In this document: positions 9,896 through 18,765 of the stretch, piece by piece | Layout of the letters: every line of letters begins with the position of its first letter | How positions within the stretch are numbered: position 1 is the first letter of the stretch | NCBI RefSeq assembly: GCF_000710775.1 | Contig: NZ_JOJP01000001.1 | Location: forward strand, 5,342,027-5,406,026 | Reading direction: 5' to 3' | Length of the DNA: 64,000 nucleotides | Source of the DNA: Endozoicomonas elysicola | Lineage (GTDB): Bacteria > Pseudomonadota > Gammaproteobacteria > Pseudomonadales > Endozoicomonadaceae | Notes under the pieces: model-generated | Seen by the model: the letters and a program-made list of their open reading frames with translations, nothing else | What the model was told of the DNA's origin: nothing | Databases searched by the model: none | Made by a program: the position numbers and the translations under genes

Positions 9896-9970
9896 ATTTC
9901 ACCACAAAGACACAAAGACACAAAGAAGAGTCTTTCTTTTCCTTTGTGTTCTTTGTGCCTTTGTGGTTCA
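9896..9970. repeat. Dispersed palindromic repeat, copy B
   Basis: The left arm carries CACCACAAAGACACAAAGACA and the right arm CTTTGTGCCTTTGTGGTTCA. They pair over most of their length around an AGAGTCTTTC centre, about 75 bp in all. The element lies between the gspI stop and the likely gspJ start. It follows the same GATTTCACCAC lead-in as copy A. Confidence 0.7.
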
Positions 9971-10002
9971 AAAAAAATCCTTTGTTCTATCTGGGAAAAA
10001 GG

Positions 10003-10650
10003 ATGCCAGATAAGTGCTCATATCAACAAAAGGGTTTTACCCTGCTGGAAATGCTGGCGGCCATCGCTATTTTCAGCATTATCAGCCTCAGTGCCTGGCA
10101 AATTTTTCAGGGTGTCATGACGGCCCACGATGTAGTACTTAATAAAAACGATCGCCTGCGACAGCTGCAGTACACACTGCTGTTGATTGATCAGGATCTA
10201 CAACAAATTGCAGACCGGGGTACCCGGGTAGACAACAGTGTTACCAGACAAAGCCTGTTCAGTGACTCACAGATGCTCGATAGTGATGATGAAGGTCTGG
10301 CTCTGGTCCGGTATGGCTGGCACAACCCGGATCAGCGTTTGCCAAGACCGGAATTACAGCGTGTCTTTTACCGGCTCAGAGATAACCAGCTTGAGCGTCA
10401 GTATCACCATGTACTGGATCCAGCATCCATCAATGTTGAGCCTGTCACTCAAGTCCTGTTGACCAATATTGACTCCCTGAAGTTCCGCTTTTTTATGAAT
10501 GGTCAATGGCTCGACTCTTTACCCGGTGGTGCCTCCCAGCCTGATAGTGAAACCCTGCCAGAAGGTTTAGCCATAGAATTCAACATGAACGACATAGGAC
10601 GTATAGAGAGACGCTATATACTGCCCTCCTCATGGCAGCCGGCCTCATGA
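10003..10650 (+). CDS. gspJ: Minor pseudopilin GspJ
   Basis: GspJ is a minor pseudopilin of the tip complex. The frame is open from 9874, but the first 43 codons run through repeat copy B. ATG 10003, with GGGAAAAAGG just upstream, gives 215 residues. Its classic 11-residue leader ends QQKG before FTLLEMLAAIAIFSI, with Glu at +5. The domain shows LRQLQYTLLLIDQDLQQI and the GLALVRYGWHNPD stretch usual in GspJ. The stop overlaps the gspK start (ATGA at 10647). Confidence 0.93.
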   Translation: MPDKCSYQQKGFTLLEMLAAIAIFSIISLSAWQIFQGVMTAHDVVLNKNDRLRQLQYTLLLIDQDLQQIADRGTRVDNSVTRQSLFSDSQMLDSDDEGLALVRYGWHNPDQRLPRPELQRVFYRLRDNQLERQYHHVLDPASINVEPVTQVLLTNIDSLKFRFFMNGQWLDSLPGGASQPDSETLPEGLAIEFNMNDIGRIERRYILPSSWQPAS

Positions 10651-11681
10651 TGCCTTTCGGGAAACATTCACCACTAAAAAGCAGTACCGCTGGTAATGAT
10701 CGTCATGGCCAGCAAGGTATTGCCCTGCTCAGTGTTTTATTGATGCTGACTTTGCTGATATTGCTGGCCAATGAACTGACCCTATCTTTCAGAACACAAT
10801 TGACACGTACTCAATCGTTCCAGCAGAGAGAGCAGGCTCGCTGGTATGCACTTTCCGGCGAAAGTCTTGCGATCAAAACCCTGAAACAAAACTTTAAAGA
10901 CGATCCCGATGTTACCCACCTTGGCCAATACTGGGCTTCGAGCAATGTTATTCTGCCCGTTGAAGGTGGACATATTGCAGGCCAATTGAAAGACGCCCAG
11001 TCCTGCTTCAATATTAATGCCCTGGCAAAAGCACCATCAGAAACGTCACCCGCTCCAGAAAAAACACCAGAAGGTGAAGTTTTCTCCGCACTGCTGCAAT
11101 ATCTTGATGTGCCACTCTGGGAGTCAGAGCAAATAACTAATGCCACCCGGAACTGGGTGAGTAGTGACAATGTCAGCAGTGGTGACACGGACATGGATTA
11201 TCTAGCGCGCCCCCTGCCCTACCTCAGTGGTAAGGGCCTGATGCGGGATGTCAGTGAATGGCGGGCGGTAGGCGGTGTTTCACAAGCGATCGCCATAAAA
11301 GTAATGCCCTATCTCTGCTCACTCCCAACACCAGAGCTGGCCATCAATATCAATACAATTTCTGTCGATCACCCTGAACTGCTGGCGGCACTGTATATTG
11401 ACCAGCTACCGGTTGACCATGCCCTCTCCATTCTGGAAAACCGCCCCCGGGAGGGTTGGGACACCGTCGCGGACTTTACCAGCCAACCTTTACTGGCCAA
11501 CTTCAGCAGTACCGGCGTGACAAAACGGCTGAGCATCGTCAGTAACTATTTTGAAATGAATGCAACAGCCATTTACGGCGAAAACGAAGTCAGATTAAAA
11601 AGCCTCCTGGCTCGTTCCAATGGCAGCTCCTCAAAAGAGAACCAATTAGCGGTCATTCGCCGTAAATTTGGAGGAATGTAA
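10647..11681 (+). CDS. gspK: Minor pseudopilin GspK
   Basis: GspK is the large minor pseudopilin that caps the pseudopilus. It has about 344 residues from ATG 10647; another in-frame ATG lies at 10632 inside gspJ. The leader ends GQQG before IALLSVLLMLTLLILLANEL. As usual for GspK, the Glu at +5 of other pseudopilins is absent (Ser here). The processed domain includes the FNINALA motif and SGKGLMRDVSEWRAVGGVS. The stop overlaps gspL (TAATG). Confidence 0.95.
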   Translation: MMPFGKHSPLKSSTAGNDRHGQQGIALLSVLLMLTLLILLANELTLSFRTQLTRTQSFQQREQARWYALSGESLAIKTLKQNFKDDPDVTHLGQYWASSNVILPVEGGHIAGQLKDAQSCFNINALAKAPSETSPAPEKTPEGEVFSALLQYLDVPLWESEQITNATRNWVSSDNVSSGDTDMDYLARPLPYLSGKGLMRDVSEWRAVGGVSQAIAIKVMPYLCSLPTPELAININTISVDHPELLAALYIDQLPVDHALSILENRPREGWDTVADFTSQPLLANFSSTGVTKRLSIVSNYFEMNATAIYGENEVRLKSLLARSNGSSSKENQLAVIRRKFGGM

Positions 11682-12967
11682 TGAACTCTCATCTGTTATT
11701 GAGACTACCCGATCAGCCGGATCAGCCGGTTCACTGGCTGCTCCAGTCTCAGGGAAAACAGGCCGCCCCTGAACAAGCCAGTAGCAATACCATCGCCAGT
11801 GGCTCCTGGCCAACGGTTGCTGTCTTCATCGAACAATATGCCGACTCCGAAATAACCAGTGATGATGCCACCAGGCACGCATTTTCTGAAAGCGCTGTCA
11901 CCGTTTTGGTTCCCACTGCCAGAGTTACTGTTCACTCACTACCGGTACAAGGGCGACTGACGCCTGCTATTCGTCAATCGTTACCATGGCGTCTTGAAGA
12001 TGAAATCAGTGAAGATGTAGAAAGTCTGCATTTTGCCGTTCTGGGACAGGACAAGGATTGGGTTCATCTTGGCGTTACCCGCCAATCGGACATGATGTTG
12101 TGGCAAAACTGGCTTGCCCGGGCTGGTGTACATACCAAACACTGGATTCCAGATGCACTGCTGTTACCTGTAATGGATGATCATTGCTGTCTGTTAGAAT
12201 TCGACGGCCTGGTACTTGCTCGATATGGACAGTGGCAAATAGCCGCTTGTGAACATCAATGGTTACCGCTGTTTCTGGATGGGTTACGAAAAGACAGGCC
12301 TGATCTTGAGGTTACTCAGGCCAATGGCACATCAGACTTTCCTCTGAATGAGCCATCACGCTCCACGGAAGATAACCTATCCCCCCTGAGCTTTCTAATA
12401 CCTGAAGCCAGCAACACCCGAATCAACCTTTTACAGGGTCAGTGGCAACCCGCTTCGCCCTGGCGGCAACGCCTGCTTCCCTGGCGATCCATCGCTATTA
12501 TGGGCTGCGTGCTGCTTTCATTGCTGACCATTAACTCAGTATTGAGTACTCAGAAGCTTGAACAGGAAACCCAAAACCTTCAACAACAGGCTCATGGCAT
12601 CTATCAGCAACTCTTCCCCGGTGAACGGGTTGTCAGGCTGCAATCCCAGATTCGACAGAAACTGGCCGCACTTCAGCAACCAGAAGACAATGCACAAAGC
12701 ATGCTGACCATGCTGGCACAGATCACGCCGGTTCTGAATGCTTTTCCAGAATTGCAGGCCAGTTCAATGGACTATGACGACTCACGAAAAAGTCTGCGTA
12801 TACAGGCCAAAGCCAGCGACTTCGAGCTTTTTACCCGTTTTAGGGAGCGGTTTGAAACAGACCTTGGCAAGGGTGGAACCAAGGAACTGAATATAGCTAT
12901 TGAGGCGCTTGAAAGAACGGGAGATAAAGTCACAGGCATGCTGGTCATATCGGGAGGAGTGTCCTGA
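11681..12967 (+). CDS. gspL: Type II secretion protein GspL
   Basis: GspL is the bitopic inner-membrane protein that anchors GspE to the platform. It has 428 residues. The actin-like cytoplasmic domain (about 1-260) includes AIRQSLPWRLEDEISEDVE, a membrane helix lies near residues 268-290, and a ferredoxin-like periplasmic domain follows. It is translationally coupled to gspK (TAATG) and gspM (TGATG). Confidence 0.93.
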   Translation: MNSHLLLRLPDQPDQPVHWLLQSQGKQAAPEQASSNTIASGSWPTVAVFIEQYADSEITSDDATRHAFSESAVTVLVPTARVTVHSLPVQGRLTPAIRQSLPWRLEDEISEDVESLHFAVLGQDKDWVHLGVTRQSDMMLWQNWLARAGVHTKHWIPDALLLPVMDDHCCLLEFDGLVLARYGQWQIAACEHQWLPLFLDGLRKDRPDLEVTQANGTSDFPLNEPSRSTEDNLSPLSFLIPEASNTRINLLQGQWQPASPWRQRLLPWRSIAIMGCVLLSLLTINSVLSTQKLEQETQNLQQQAHGIYQQLFPGERVVRLQSQIRQKLAALQQPEDNAQSMLTMLAQITPVLNAFPELQASSMDYDDSRKSLRIQAKASDFELFTRFRERFETDLGKGGTKELNIAIEALERTGDKVTGMLVISGGVS

Positions 12968-13494
12968 TGAGCGTTCTTACAAATACCTTCAGTGAGCTGA
13001 AACCTTTCTGGCAGAGCATCAACAACCGCTGGCAACAGCTTTCCCAAAGAGAACAATGGCTGACATCCGCGGCATTGGTCACTCTCTTTATCTGGGTAAT
13101 CTGGCGGGGACTTGTCGCTCCCCTTTCTGAGCAGCAGGCTCTGGCGGAGAAAAAACTTGCTGCCAGCCGTGCTCAGCTATCAATGGTACATCAGCAGGCC
13201 CAGCAGATTCTCAGCCTGAAAGCAGCAGGTGCAACAGCACGAAACATCAGCAACGCACCTATGGATCAAGTGGTTCACCAACTGGCCGGTAAATATCAGC
13301 TGGTGATCCAACGGGTACAAAACCGGGGTGAAATGCTGGATATTGATCTGGCTAACACCCGTTTTGATACTCTGATGGACTGGTTGACGATGCTCGAACA
13401 GCAACATCGGATAAAGGTCAAAAACATACAGCTGGAGTCCACTGATACCAGTGGATCTGTAGAAGTTCAGCGACTACAACTTGAACGCGGTTGA
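12967..13494 (+). CDS. gspM: Type II secretion protein GspM
   Basis: GspM is the small bitopic inner-membrane partner of GspL. It has 175 residues with a membrane helix near 35-52 preceded by WQQLSQREQWL, the family's N-terminal signature. A periplasmic ferredoxin-like domain ends WLTMLEQQHRIKVKNIQLES. Its ATG overlaps the gspL stop. Confidence 0.93.
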   Translation: MSVLTNTFSELKPFWQSINNRWQQLSQREQWLTSAALVTLFIWVIWRGLVAPLSEQQALAEKKLAASRAQLSMVHQQAQQILSLKAAGATARNISNAPMDQVVHQLAGKYQLVIQRVQNRGEMLDIDLANTRFDTLMDWLTMLEQQHRIKVKNIQLESTDTSGSVEVQRLQLERG

Positions 13495-13501
13495 GCAGAA
13501 T

Positions 13502-14290
13502 ATGAAACGAAGAAAAATCGGTAAGGTCGTACTTCTCTCAACCATTGGCCTGGTCAGTTACAGTGGCTTTCTGATTGCCAATATGCCAGCAGAAAAACTC
13601 TGGCAGTATCTACCAACGGATCAGTTACCCGTTCAGCTAGCCGGTATAAACGGTACTCCCTGGAAGGGTTCTGCAGAAAGCATAACGTTGGCCCTATCAA
13701 GAACACCTCTGGTACTGCCCTCTATTCGCTGGCAGATTGACACGGGCTCATTGCTACAAGGTGATCTGAAAATAGCCATAGAGCTGGGGGGGGCTGCCTC
13801 TCCCATTGAAGGAGAGGGTATCGTCACTCTTGACCAGCAAACTCTGACCCTGGAAAACCTGGAGCTGGACACCACTGCACAGTGGCTGGTCAGTGCTACC
13901 GGAGGCAAGGTGCCTGGCGAACTCACTGGCAATGTTTTTCTACAACTGGATGAACTGGTTATGAATAACAGCGGCTGTACCCAGCTAAGGGGGGATGCAG
14001 AATGGACCAGCAGCCGCTTATCTTCACCCTTTGGCCAGTTTGATCTGGGGAGTTCTACTGCAGAGTTAAGCTGCCAAAACAAAAACCTGATCGCCAAAGT
14101 CAGTCAGAAATCTCCCATCATTAACAGCTACGGTGATTTTCAAATCGGTACCAGTGGGCGTTATACCTTTACCGGAAAAATGACACCCAACTCCTCCTTA
14201 CCAGACAATATGAAGCAAGGCTTCAGTCTATTGGGTAGGGCAGATAGTAACGGTGCTTACCCTTTGAGGTTCAGAGGAATCGTTAAGTAA
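13502..14290 (+). CDS. gspN: Type II secretion protein GspN
   Basis: GspN is an accessory T2SS protein found in only some systems. It has 262 residues from ATG 13502, 7 bp after the gspM stop; a TTG at 13481 would overlap gspM. There is one N-terminal membrane segment (VVLLSTIGLVSYSGFLIA). The periplasmic beta-rich domain carries GINGTPWKGSA and IRWQIDTGSLLQGDL, typical of GspN. It is the last gene of the operon, followed by a strong terminator. Confidence 0.9.
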   Translation: MKRRKIGKVVLLSTIGLVSYSGFLIANMPAEKLWQYLPTDQLPVQLAGINGTPWKGSAESITLALSRTPLVLPSIRWQIDTGSLLQGDLKIAIELGGAASPIEGEGIVTLDQQTLTLENLELDTTAQWLVSATGGKVPGELTGNVFLQLDELVMNNSGCTQLRGDAEWTSSRLSSPFGQFDLGSSTAELSCQNKNLIAKVSQKSPIINSYGDFQIGTSGRYTFTGKMTPNSSLPDNMKQGFSLLGRADSNGAYPLRFRGIVK

Positions 14291-14306
14291 AAATTGTTGT
14301 ATAAAA

Positions 14307-14330
14307 AAAACCGGCCTATCGGCCGGTTTT
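14307..14330. terminator. Bidirectional terminator between gspN and the porin gene
   Basis: The perfect 10-bp stem AAAACCGGCC/GGCCGGTTTT has a 4-nt loop, an A-run before it and T residues at its end. It can end gspN on the plus strand and the porin on the minus strand. Confidence 0.9.
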
Positions 14331-14354
14331 GAACACACCTCAGGAGTTTGGGGA

Positions 14355-15815
14355 TTACTTCAGAGGAAAACTGTAGGCGATATCAAACTTGGTGTCGTTA
14401 ATCTTACCCTCATTATACTTGTGGCCCTTGTCATTGTAGAAAGCCTGCTTCAGGTTAAAACTCAGCCCCTTCAATGTCCCATGACGGAAAAGATAGGAAG
14501 CAGTAAAGGCATGTTCGTCTTCAGAGGTATCACCAATGATGTCGGTCTCACCATCGCGGGAGTTATCACTAAAGTATGTACCGTAGTGATAACCGTAGGT
14601 CAGTTTTAATCCCTTCAACCACTTATTGCGGCTATAACGGAAGTCCAGAGTATTCTCAACAGCCCAGACCTGACCGTTTGGTCTTCTCATACTGCCGTAG
14701 TTACCTGCAGTATCATTTTTCAGAATACCTTTTACGTTACCAAAACCGTAGCTGAAGCCACCGTCACCAATCCGGGTATGGTGGAAGGCAATAGTCCATG
14801 GAGACAGAGTCCAGGCAACCGTGTAGTTCATCAGCTCGGTCTGGTCTGGCTGATTTTCCAACTTCGCAGGGTACCCTTCTGTCTTTTCCCACTCCCAGAC
14901 TGATCCGTACTGATGATTACGGTAGTACTGCGCACGGAACATCAGGTTGTCACGCTTGTTAAACTTCAGTGTATAGTCAGTACGGGCATGGTAACGACGC
15001 AGATACTCCTGGGCATCAGCGGCAGCAAGGGTCAGGTTCAAACCACCAATCTTCTGGGTCAGACCGATGGAATGTACAAAATCAATCTTTCGTTTTTCAA
15101 TAGCTTCCGGACTGCTGTAATTGATATGACTGGCGTAGTTAGGCATTGCCATAACATCCTGCACACCAGAGTCGTCGTTAGACATCACACCATTTACGAA
15201 AACGTAATCCAGGCGGGTATTACCCCAGCGGCCATCCAATTCAAAACCGGTATAGGAAGTAGGAATTACATCATCTTCATCACTGGAAGATATCAAGCCA
15301 CCATTATAGAAACCCAGCCCAGTATTAAAGTTAAGCCGCTCATCGCCTTCACCGGCTTTCATTTTAAAATTGATCTGTGTGATACCAGACGCACCGGAAA
15401 AACCATCGCAACGGTACTGAGGGCTGTTACCCGTTGTGTAGTAACAATCCGTCTGCTTCAGGATCTTCATGCCATAATTATAAAGGCTATAACCGGTCGC
15501 TGTTTCACTGTAAAGCTCGCTTCGGCTCAAAGCAGAAAGGTCCAGACCAAAAGTGTCGCCGATATAACCGGAAATAAAATTGACCCCCATGGTCAGCTGG
15601 GCTTCACCATTATTTTCGTAATCTTCAAGCGTATCGCCATTACCATCTTTGGTATAAAACTTTTCCCGAAACTTACTGTTCATTCCCAGAAAAACATCAG
15701 AACTGGCCCCGGAGAAGAACTCATCTCCCATCTGCTCCCAGTCAGCTGCCAGAGCCTGACAGGAAAGAGTGCCCCCTATCAATAACACCCCAAAACCGGT
15801 TACTGCCTTCCTCAT
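14355..15815 (-). CDS. OprD-family outer-membrane porin
   Basis: This is a predicted 18-strand outer-membrane channel for small acidic or amphoteric substrates. It has 486 residues from ATG 15815, with AAGG and AGGAG upstream; GTG 15821 is an alternative. The signal peptide ends CQALAA before DWEQMGDEFF. The body has alternating amphipathic strands, many aromatic residues and a terminal AYSFPLK strand. Motifs such as ELDGRWGNTRLDYVFVNGV and FRAQYYRNHQYGS suit the OprD/chitoporin group. It is divergent from the autotransporter gene with an FNR box 124 bp upstream. Uptake of lyase-released oligosaccharides is inferred from context. Confidence 0.82.
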   Translation of the reverse strand: MRKAVTGFGVLLIGGTLSCQALAADWEQMGDEFFSGASSDVFLGMNSKFREKFYTKDGNGDTLEDYENNGEAQLTMGVNFISGYIGDTFGLDLSALSRSELYSETATGYSLYNYGMKILKQTDCYYTTGNSPQYRCDGFSGASGITQINFKMKAGEGDERLNFNTGLGFYNGGLISSSDEDDVIPTSYTGFELDGRWGNTRLDYVFVNGVMSNDDSGVQDVMAMPNYASHINYSSPEAIEKRKIDFVHSIGLTQKIGGLNLTLAAADAQEYLRRYHARTDYTLKFNKRDNLMFRAQYYRNHQYGSVWEWEKTEGYPAKLENQPDQTELMNYTVAWTLSPWTIAFHHTRIGDGGFSYGFGNVKGILKNDTAGNYGSMRRPNGQVWAVENTLDFRYSRNKWLKGLKLTYGYHYGTYFSDNSRDGETDIIGDTSEDEHAFTASYLFRHGTLKGLSFNLKQAFYNDKGHKYNEGKINDTKFDIAYSFPLK

Positions 15816-15938
15816 TACCACCTTACTCCTGATGACCCTGAATTCTGCCTGCTGCTCAACGGCTTTTAAAAGCTTGTCGTAATCATTCTGCTCGAGAGTA
15901 TTCTCAAAGATATGAAAGTCATATGAAAGAGCACACTA

Positions 15939-15952
15939 TTGACTTCGGTCAA
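15939..15952. promoter_or_regulatory. FNR-type box upstream of the OprD-like porin
   Basis: TTGAC-TTCG-GTCAA is an exact match to TTGAY-N4-RTCAA, 124 bp upstream of the porin ATG. FNR/Anr binding is inferred from the motif. Confidence 0.55.
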
Positions 15953-16144
15953 CGGGGTAAGGGATTTGTCAGACATTTGTCAAAAATAGATAGTTTTTGT
16001 TCAAAAAACAGGCAAAATCCTCATCAGAATGGATCAAAATACTAAGCAACCTCACAAACGTAATCAAAAAGAGGCGTAAAAATAAGCTAAAACAGATCCA
16101 AATAGACAATATTCATTCAAAACCCTTCAATTTCTTTACATTTA

Positions 16145-16158
16145 TTAATCTGGATCAA
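16145..16158. promoter_or_regulatory. FNR-like box upstream of the first autotransporter
   Basis: TTAAT-CTGG-ATCAA has one mismatch to the consensus and lies 134 bp before ATG 16292. Confidence 0.4.
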
Positions 16159-16291
16159 CACTTTTTCTTTCAAATCCTATCAGTATTTCCTGCGATAGTG
16201 TCGACACCGGCCAGTGCCTCGCACAGAAAACACACATTAAAAGGCTCGGTCTACGTACGGCGATGGGTATATCAATCAGGCAGTAAATATC

Positions 16292-18484
16292 ATGAGAACA
16301 ATGAACGCAGGCAGAAAAACCCTACTGGCACTGGCAATTTCTTCAGCCATGGCCGGCATGGCAGGTAATGTTGTTGCCGCAGAGCTTCCTCCAATCGTTG
16401 ACCCTGATGCTGAAGTCATCATTGATGCCGCTGATAGCGTAATAAACGAAGCTGGTAGTGCTATCATTTTCACAGGAGCAAAAGGCGGACAAAATATAAC
16501 CAACCACGGTATTTTGAAAGGCTCTGATCATGCTATTCATGTTCAAGCTGGAGCAGGTGGAAAGTCTGTTTTCAACCACGGAACTATGGAAGCAGTTAAT
16601 GGTGCAGCCATCAAAGTAGAGGATGGCGGAAGCATCAGCTATATCACAAACTATGGAAAAATTATTGGTGGTATTGTCACCCATAATGATGGAACACAGG
16701 AACAGATAGCAGTTGACCTTCGCGGAGCTACCAGTGATCACGTTGACGCCTTGAAAATTGGAGAGAAAGGCGCTGGAGGTGAAATCATTGGTAACATTTA
16801 TATGAATAACAAAGAAGGAGAGCTGAATACCAGTGGCAAGAAAAACAGTTATGTTGCCTTCTACGGGGTAGCAGGTGATAAAGCTATCTACGATGGCAAG
16901 CTCATTGCCAATGTTGCCGAAGTCAACGTTCAGTCCAGTGGCTATATGCTGCTTAGAGCGCAGGATGAAACTATCGTTTTTGATGTGATTGACTACGGAG
17001 AATCACAGGACAGCCTAAATAACGGCAAATTTGAAATGAAGAAGGACTCAACTCTGGAAATGGAGATTGATGGCTCTCTGGCTGAAAATGAAGCCGTTCT
17101 TCAAGTCAATGGTGATGTTAACTTCCAAGGCAATAACGTGATTAAGGTTTCTGGTGATATTGAACAGATCGCCGGAACTCACACTCTGATCTCAGCGGAT
17201 CAAATCAACGGTGCAGATACCAATCTCACTGTAGAAAACACCTGGCTGACGAATGTAGAAATTATTGATAGTGATAAAGACAGCATCAAAGTTGAGCTTA
17301 CTTACGAGGAAGAGCTGGATCCAAATGAGCTGGCTGCTGAAGCTGGTGCTTTTGGTGCAGATACGACAGAGCAGGGCGTCATCGGTGCATTTGCTCAGGT
17401 ACTGGTAAATAACACAGAAACAACCAAAGATGCGATCACATTCAGCAGTGATCCTTATGCTGAGCTGGCTAACCTCCTCAACGTCAGTGGTGCTGCAGCA
17501 GCTCAGCTCTCTGGTGAGCTGACACCAGATCGAAGCGGTGCAACCCTGCATGCAGCTCAACGAGTGCAGAGCAAGCAGTTTGACGCTATCAACAATCGCT
17601 TGAACAGCCTTCGTGCCGACCAGTTCCATGCAGTAAATGCCGCAAGCAGTGGACTCTGGATGCGTGTTCACGGGAATGATGCCAAGAAAAACGTCGACGG
17701 ACGTATTGATGGTTACGATGTTCAGGGCATGGGATTCAGCTTCGGTATTGATGGTGATCTGACTGAAAATCTGGTTACTGGCTTCTCCTTCAGCCAGAGC
17801 TATCAGGATATCGATACCATCGTTTATGACACAAACCATGAAGTAAATACCTATCAGTTCTCAGCCTATGGTTTATGGAACCAGGACAATTACTTTACAA
17901 CTGGCTCTGTGAATGCTGGTGTCGACTATTACGACAGTTATCGTACAATTGGCGAGGGTACCTCTGGAGTCACCGAGTATCGAGCAAACAGCGAATACAA
18001 AGCTTTCCATTACGGTCTGCGCGTAACTGCTGGTATGGATCTGGGCTACGACAACCTGCTGCTTCAGCCAATCATTGCTGGTGAGCTGAACAATGTGTCC
18101 ATCGAAGCTTACGATGAGTCCGGTTCTGTTGCCTCTCTTGCTTATGACAGACAGAGCGTCACGCAGGTGAAGCTCGGTGCGGGTTTCAATATGAGCACCA
18201 CTTATGAAGTAGGCCCCGGCATTCTGGCGCCTCATTTCACCGCCATGGGCTGGTATGACTTTAATGCCGATAACCACGACATTTCTGGCTCTATCATTCT
18301 GGACCCATCGGTTGCTGGTGAAATCACTACTGCCACCGGCTCTACTGAAATTCAGCTCAACCTGGCAGCTGGTTTTGACTACACCATCGACGGTGGCCTG
18401 AGCCTTGGCCTGGGTCTGCAACATGACTTCGTAGATGACGGCCATGACACCCAGCTTCAGGCACGTATGAACTACGCCTTCTAA
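16292..18484 (+). CDS. Autotransporter (type Va) with beta-helical passenger
   Basis: This is a surface-exposed or secreted passenger with a C-terminal translocating barrel, 730 residues. A signal peptide (residues about 1-34, LLALAISSAMAGMAG, cleavage near VVAA) leads into a short passenger of irregular beta-helix turns (NHGILKGSDHAIHV, NHGTMEAVNGAAIKV). The autotransporter domain (about 445-730) starts near LWMRVHGNDAKKNVDG and ends in the terminal strand ARMNYAF. I recognise no protease, lipase or adhesin motif in the passenger. It has its own terminator. Neighbouring polysaccharide genes suggest adhesion to, or processing of, host matrix, but that is speculation. Confidence 0.85.
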   Translation: MRTMNAGRKTLLALAISSAMAGMAGNVVAAELPPIVDPDAEVIIDAADSVINEAGSAIIFTGAKGGQNITNHGILKGSDHAIHVQAGAGGKSVFNHGTMEAVNGAAIKVEDGGSISYITNYGKIIGGIVTHNDGTQEQIAVDLRGATSDHVDALKIGEKGAGGEIIGNIYMNNKEGELNTSGKKNSYVAFYGVAGDKAIYDGKLIANVAEVNVQSSGYMLLRAQDETIVFDVIDYGESQDSLNNGKFEMKKDSTLEMEIDGSLAENEAVLQVNGDVNFQGNNVIKVSGDIEQIAGTHTLISADQINGADTNLTVENTWLTNVEIIDSDKDSIKVELTYEEELDPNELAAEAGAFGADTTEQGVIGAFAQVLVNNTETTKDAITFSSDPYAELANLLNVSGAAAAQLSGELTPDRSGATLHAAQRVQSKQFDAINNRLNSLRADQFHAVNAASSGLWMRVHGNDAKKNVDGRIDGYDVQGMGFSFGIDGDLTENLVTGFSFSQSYQDIDTIVYDTNHEVNTYQFSAYGLWNQDNYFTTGSVNAGVDYYDSYRTIGEGTSGVTEYRANSEYKAFHYGLRVTAGMDLGYDNLLLQPIIAGELNNVSIEAYDESGSVASLAYDRQSVTQVKLGAGFNMSTTYEVGPGILAPHFTAMGWYDFNADNHDISGSIILDPSVAGEITTATGSTEIQLNLAAGFDYTIDGGLSLGLGLQHDFVDDGHDTQLQARMNYAF

Positions 18485-18509
18485 TTCAACATCCCCGTTG
18501 ATACTCCTG

Positions 18510-18540
18510 AGCCCCTGACCACAGGTCAGGGGCTTTTTTT
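18510..18540 (+). terminator. Strong rho-independent terminator
   Basis: A perfect 11-bp GC-rich stem (18510-18520/18524-18534) with a 3-nt loop is followed by a T-run to 18540. It ends the autotransporter gene. Confidence 0.95.
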
Positions 18541-18543
18541 ACC

Positions 18544-18627
18544 TTTTGAACCATGGAGACCACAAAGCTCACAAAGAAAAGATCCTTTTTAACTCTTTGT
18601 GCTCTTCGTAACCTTTGTGGTTTAAAG
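18544..18627. repeat. Dispersed palindromic repeat, copy C
   Basis: The left arm TGAACCATGGAGACCACAAAG pairs imperfectly with the right arm ending AACCTTTGTGGTTTAAAG. It shares the CCACAAAG/CTTTGTGG core with copies A and B. It is intergenic, directly behind the terminator. Confidence 0.65.
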
Positions 18628-18677
18628 CCAAATTCGAAAGACTACCGAAAGATTTTATCAATACAAAGATTACATTT

Positions 18678-18691
18678 TTAACCCAAATCAA
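18678..18691. promoter_or_regulatory. FNR-like box upstream of the sulfatase-PL8 operon
   Basis: TTAAC-CCAA-ATCAA has one mismatch to TTGAY-N4-RTCAA and lies 75 bp before ATG 18766. Confidence 0.4.
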
Positions 18692-18765
18692 TTTTCGATT
18701 TTACAAAACAACATAAAATCCTCAGTCAGCATTCAGCGTATACTGGCATGGGCAGGAACATCATT

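Larger units (their letters stand above)
15816..16291. promoter_or_regulatory. Divergent regulatory region, porin and autotransporter
   Basis: This AT-rich gap of about 476 bp separates two genes pointing away from each other. It contains an exact FNR-type box (15939-15952) nearer the porin and a one-mismatch box (16145-16158) nearer the autotransporter. A short frame in 15997-16291 has no coding character and is not called. Confidence 0.6.

Noticed and set aside
9874-10002. N-terminal 43 codons of the longest gspJ frame
   Set aside because: They translate repeat copy B. ATG 10003 gives an ordinary 11-residue leader.
14913-15785. 290-codon open frame on the plus strand opposite the OprD-like porin
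   Set aside because: It is the antisense shadow of a clear outer-membrane protein. The product shows no domain and the porin frame explains the codon pattern.
15997-16368. 123-codon open frame before the first autotransporter
   Set aside because: It overlaps the regulatory region and the signal-peptide coding part of the autotransporter, has no ribosome site and shows low-complexity, non-protein-like composition.
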